Below, piece after piece: positions 63,471 through 64,000 of a stretch of 64,000 nucleotides of DNA (the first letter of the stretch is position 1; each line of letters begins with the position of its first letter). A program made the position numbers and the translations under genes. Below the pieces are notes generated by a model. The model was not told where the DNA came from and did no database searches. It worked only from the letters and a program-made list of their open reading frames with translations. The DNA is from Lepisosteus oculatus (Eukaryota; Chordata; Actinopteri; Semionotiformes; Lepisosteidae). Location: assembly GCF_040954835.1 (NCBI RefSeq), contig NC_090697.1, positions 4,414,501 to 4,478,500 of the forward strand, in the 5' to 3' direction.

Positions 63471-64000
63471 AAAAAAAAAGGGGGTTTTGGAGGGGGGTGG
63501 GTGTCTTTCTGCAACTTGGGGGAAAAAGCTTCTCCCATATTATTTGATACACAACACAATATTGTGTTTTTGGGGAAAAACACAATGACCCAATAATGGA
63601 GGAATGCGTTCTTTATTGTGTTGATGATTATGATTCCTTCTCCAGTCTCCCTCTGCTCACACTTCCTCTTTGGATGATATTCTTGTATTTATCTTGACCT
63701 GCCGCCAGATCTTCCCATTGTGATCCAGCTAATGTGCAAATTACTGGATAAATACAATATTATACAACTACACAATGGCTTAAACTGGAGCTCCACTTCA
63801 GGGCCAGAATAATGTAAGTTAAATAATGCAATACATTAGTGCTCATTCACTTTTTATACTTTTGTCTGATTTTGAGATATTTCACTGCATTTCATGAATA
63901 ACTTTATTATTTATTAGTGATTATTAGTGATTCTTTGCCAGGTGTCTGCAGCAATTATGGGCAACGGATTTTACCCACTCATAGTTTTCCATAAGGAGCC
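63471..64000. other. intergenic, nothing recognised
   Basis: An A-run and G-run at 63471-63505, then AT-rich DNA to the window edge. No supported gene or named repeat. Confidence 0.35.

Overview
The window is AT-rich nuclear DNA from a ray-finned fish. The evidence is a cluster of intronless trace amine-associated receptor (TAAR) genes of fish type, set among fish-style repeats: Tc1 transposons, a 5S rRNA-derived SINE, L2/Rex1-like LINEs, Ty3/Gypsy fossils and ATT-tailed repeats. The species cannot be named from sequence alone. The only host protein-coding genes I can support are seven TAARs: one cut by the left edge (2-754, +) and six complete (5488-6504 +, 10914-11942 -, 26910-27935 -, 36169-37185 +, 48936-49952 +, 54885-55901 +). 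Relics of further TAAR copies lie at 6863-6913, 37345-37416, about 50118-50145 and 47691-47918.

All seven receptors lack the classical amine-binding Asp in TM3 (position 3.32), which is Phe, Tyr, Leu or Gly here. All keep an Asp in TM5 at 5.42. They therefore belong to the non-classical, class III-like TAARs thought to bind amines in an inverted pose. All six full-length copies, and the partial one, also lack the TM6 Trp toggle (6.48). A conserved upstream module (a GGCTGTTCTGTTAGCTC-type block, an AGCAGGAGG motif and a TTATAAATGTCACACC TATA-like core 120-180 bp before the ATG) is shared by most copies. One orphan module at 45405-47430 is split by a LINE and has no gene behind it. The 3' flanks are shared too, so the cluster grew by duplication of gene-plus-flank blocks and lost copies by unequal exchange.

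Layout: 0-8 kb, two sister TAARs separated by a Gypsy fossil (about 1450-4975, -). 8-20 kb, a repeat-rich zone with one divergent TAAR and a 5.06-kb composite element (14336-19395) with long inverted arms; inside it a 477-bp perfect direct duplication flanks a partial Tc1. 20-28 kb, quieter DNA plus a minus-strand TAAR. 28-35 kb, a solo LTR, a Tc1 fragment and two more members of the CAGATGCAGCC terminal-inverted-repeat family. 35-39 and 48-51 kb, a duplicated TAAR block whose 5S-SINE was copied with it. 40.6-47.4 kb, two further Gypsy fossils and a 5'-truncated LINE. 54-57 kb, the last TAAR. 58-64 kb, a solo LTR nested in a CAGATG element and a second copy of the first Gypsy family (+).

The most noteworthy signals are the TAAR pocket chemistry with its co-duplicated promoter and flank fossils, the CAGATGCAGCC element family with TA target sites and large inverted arms, and the Tc1-bounded perfect duplication.
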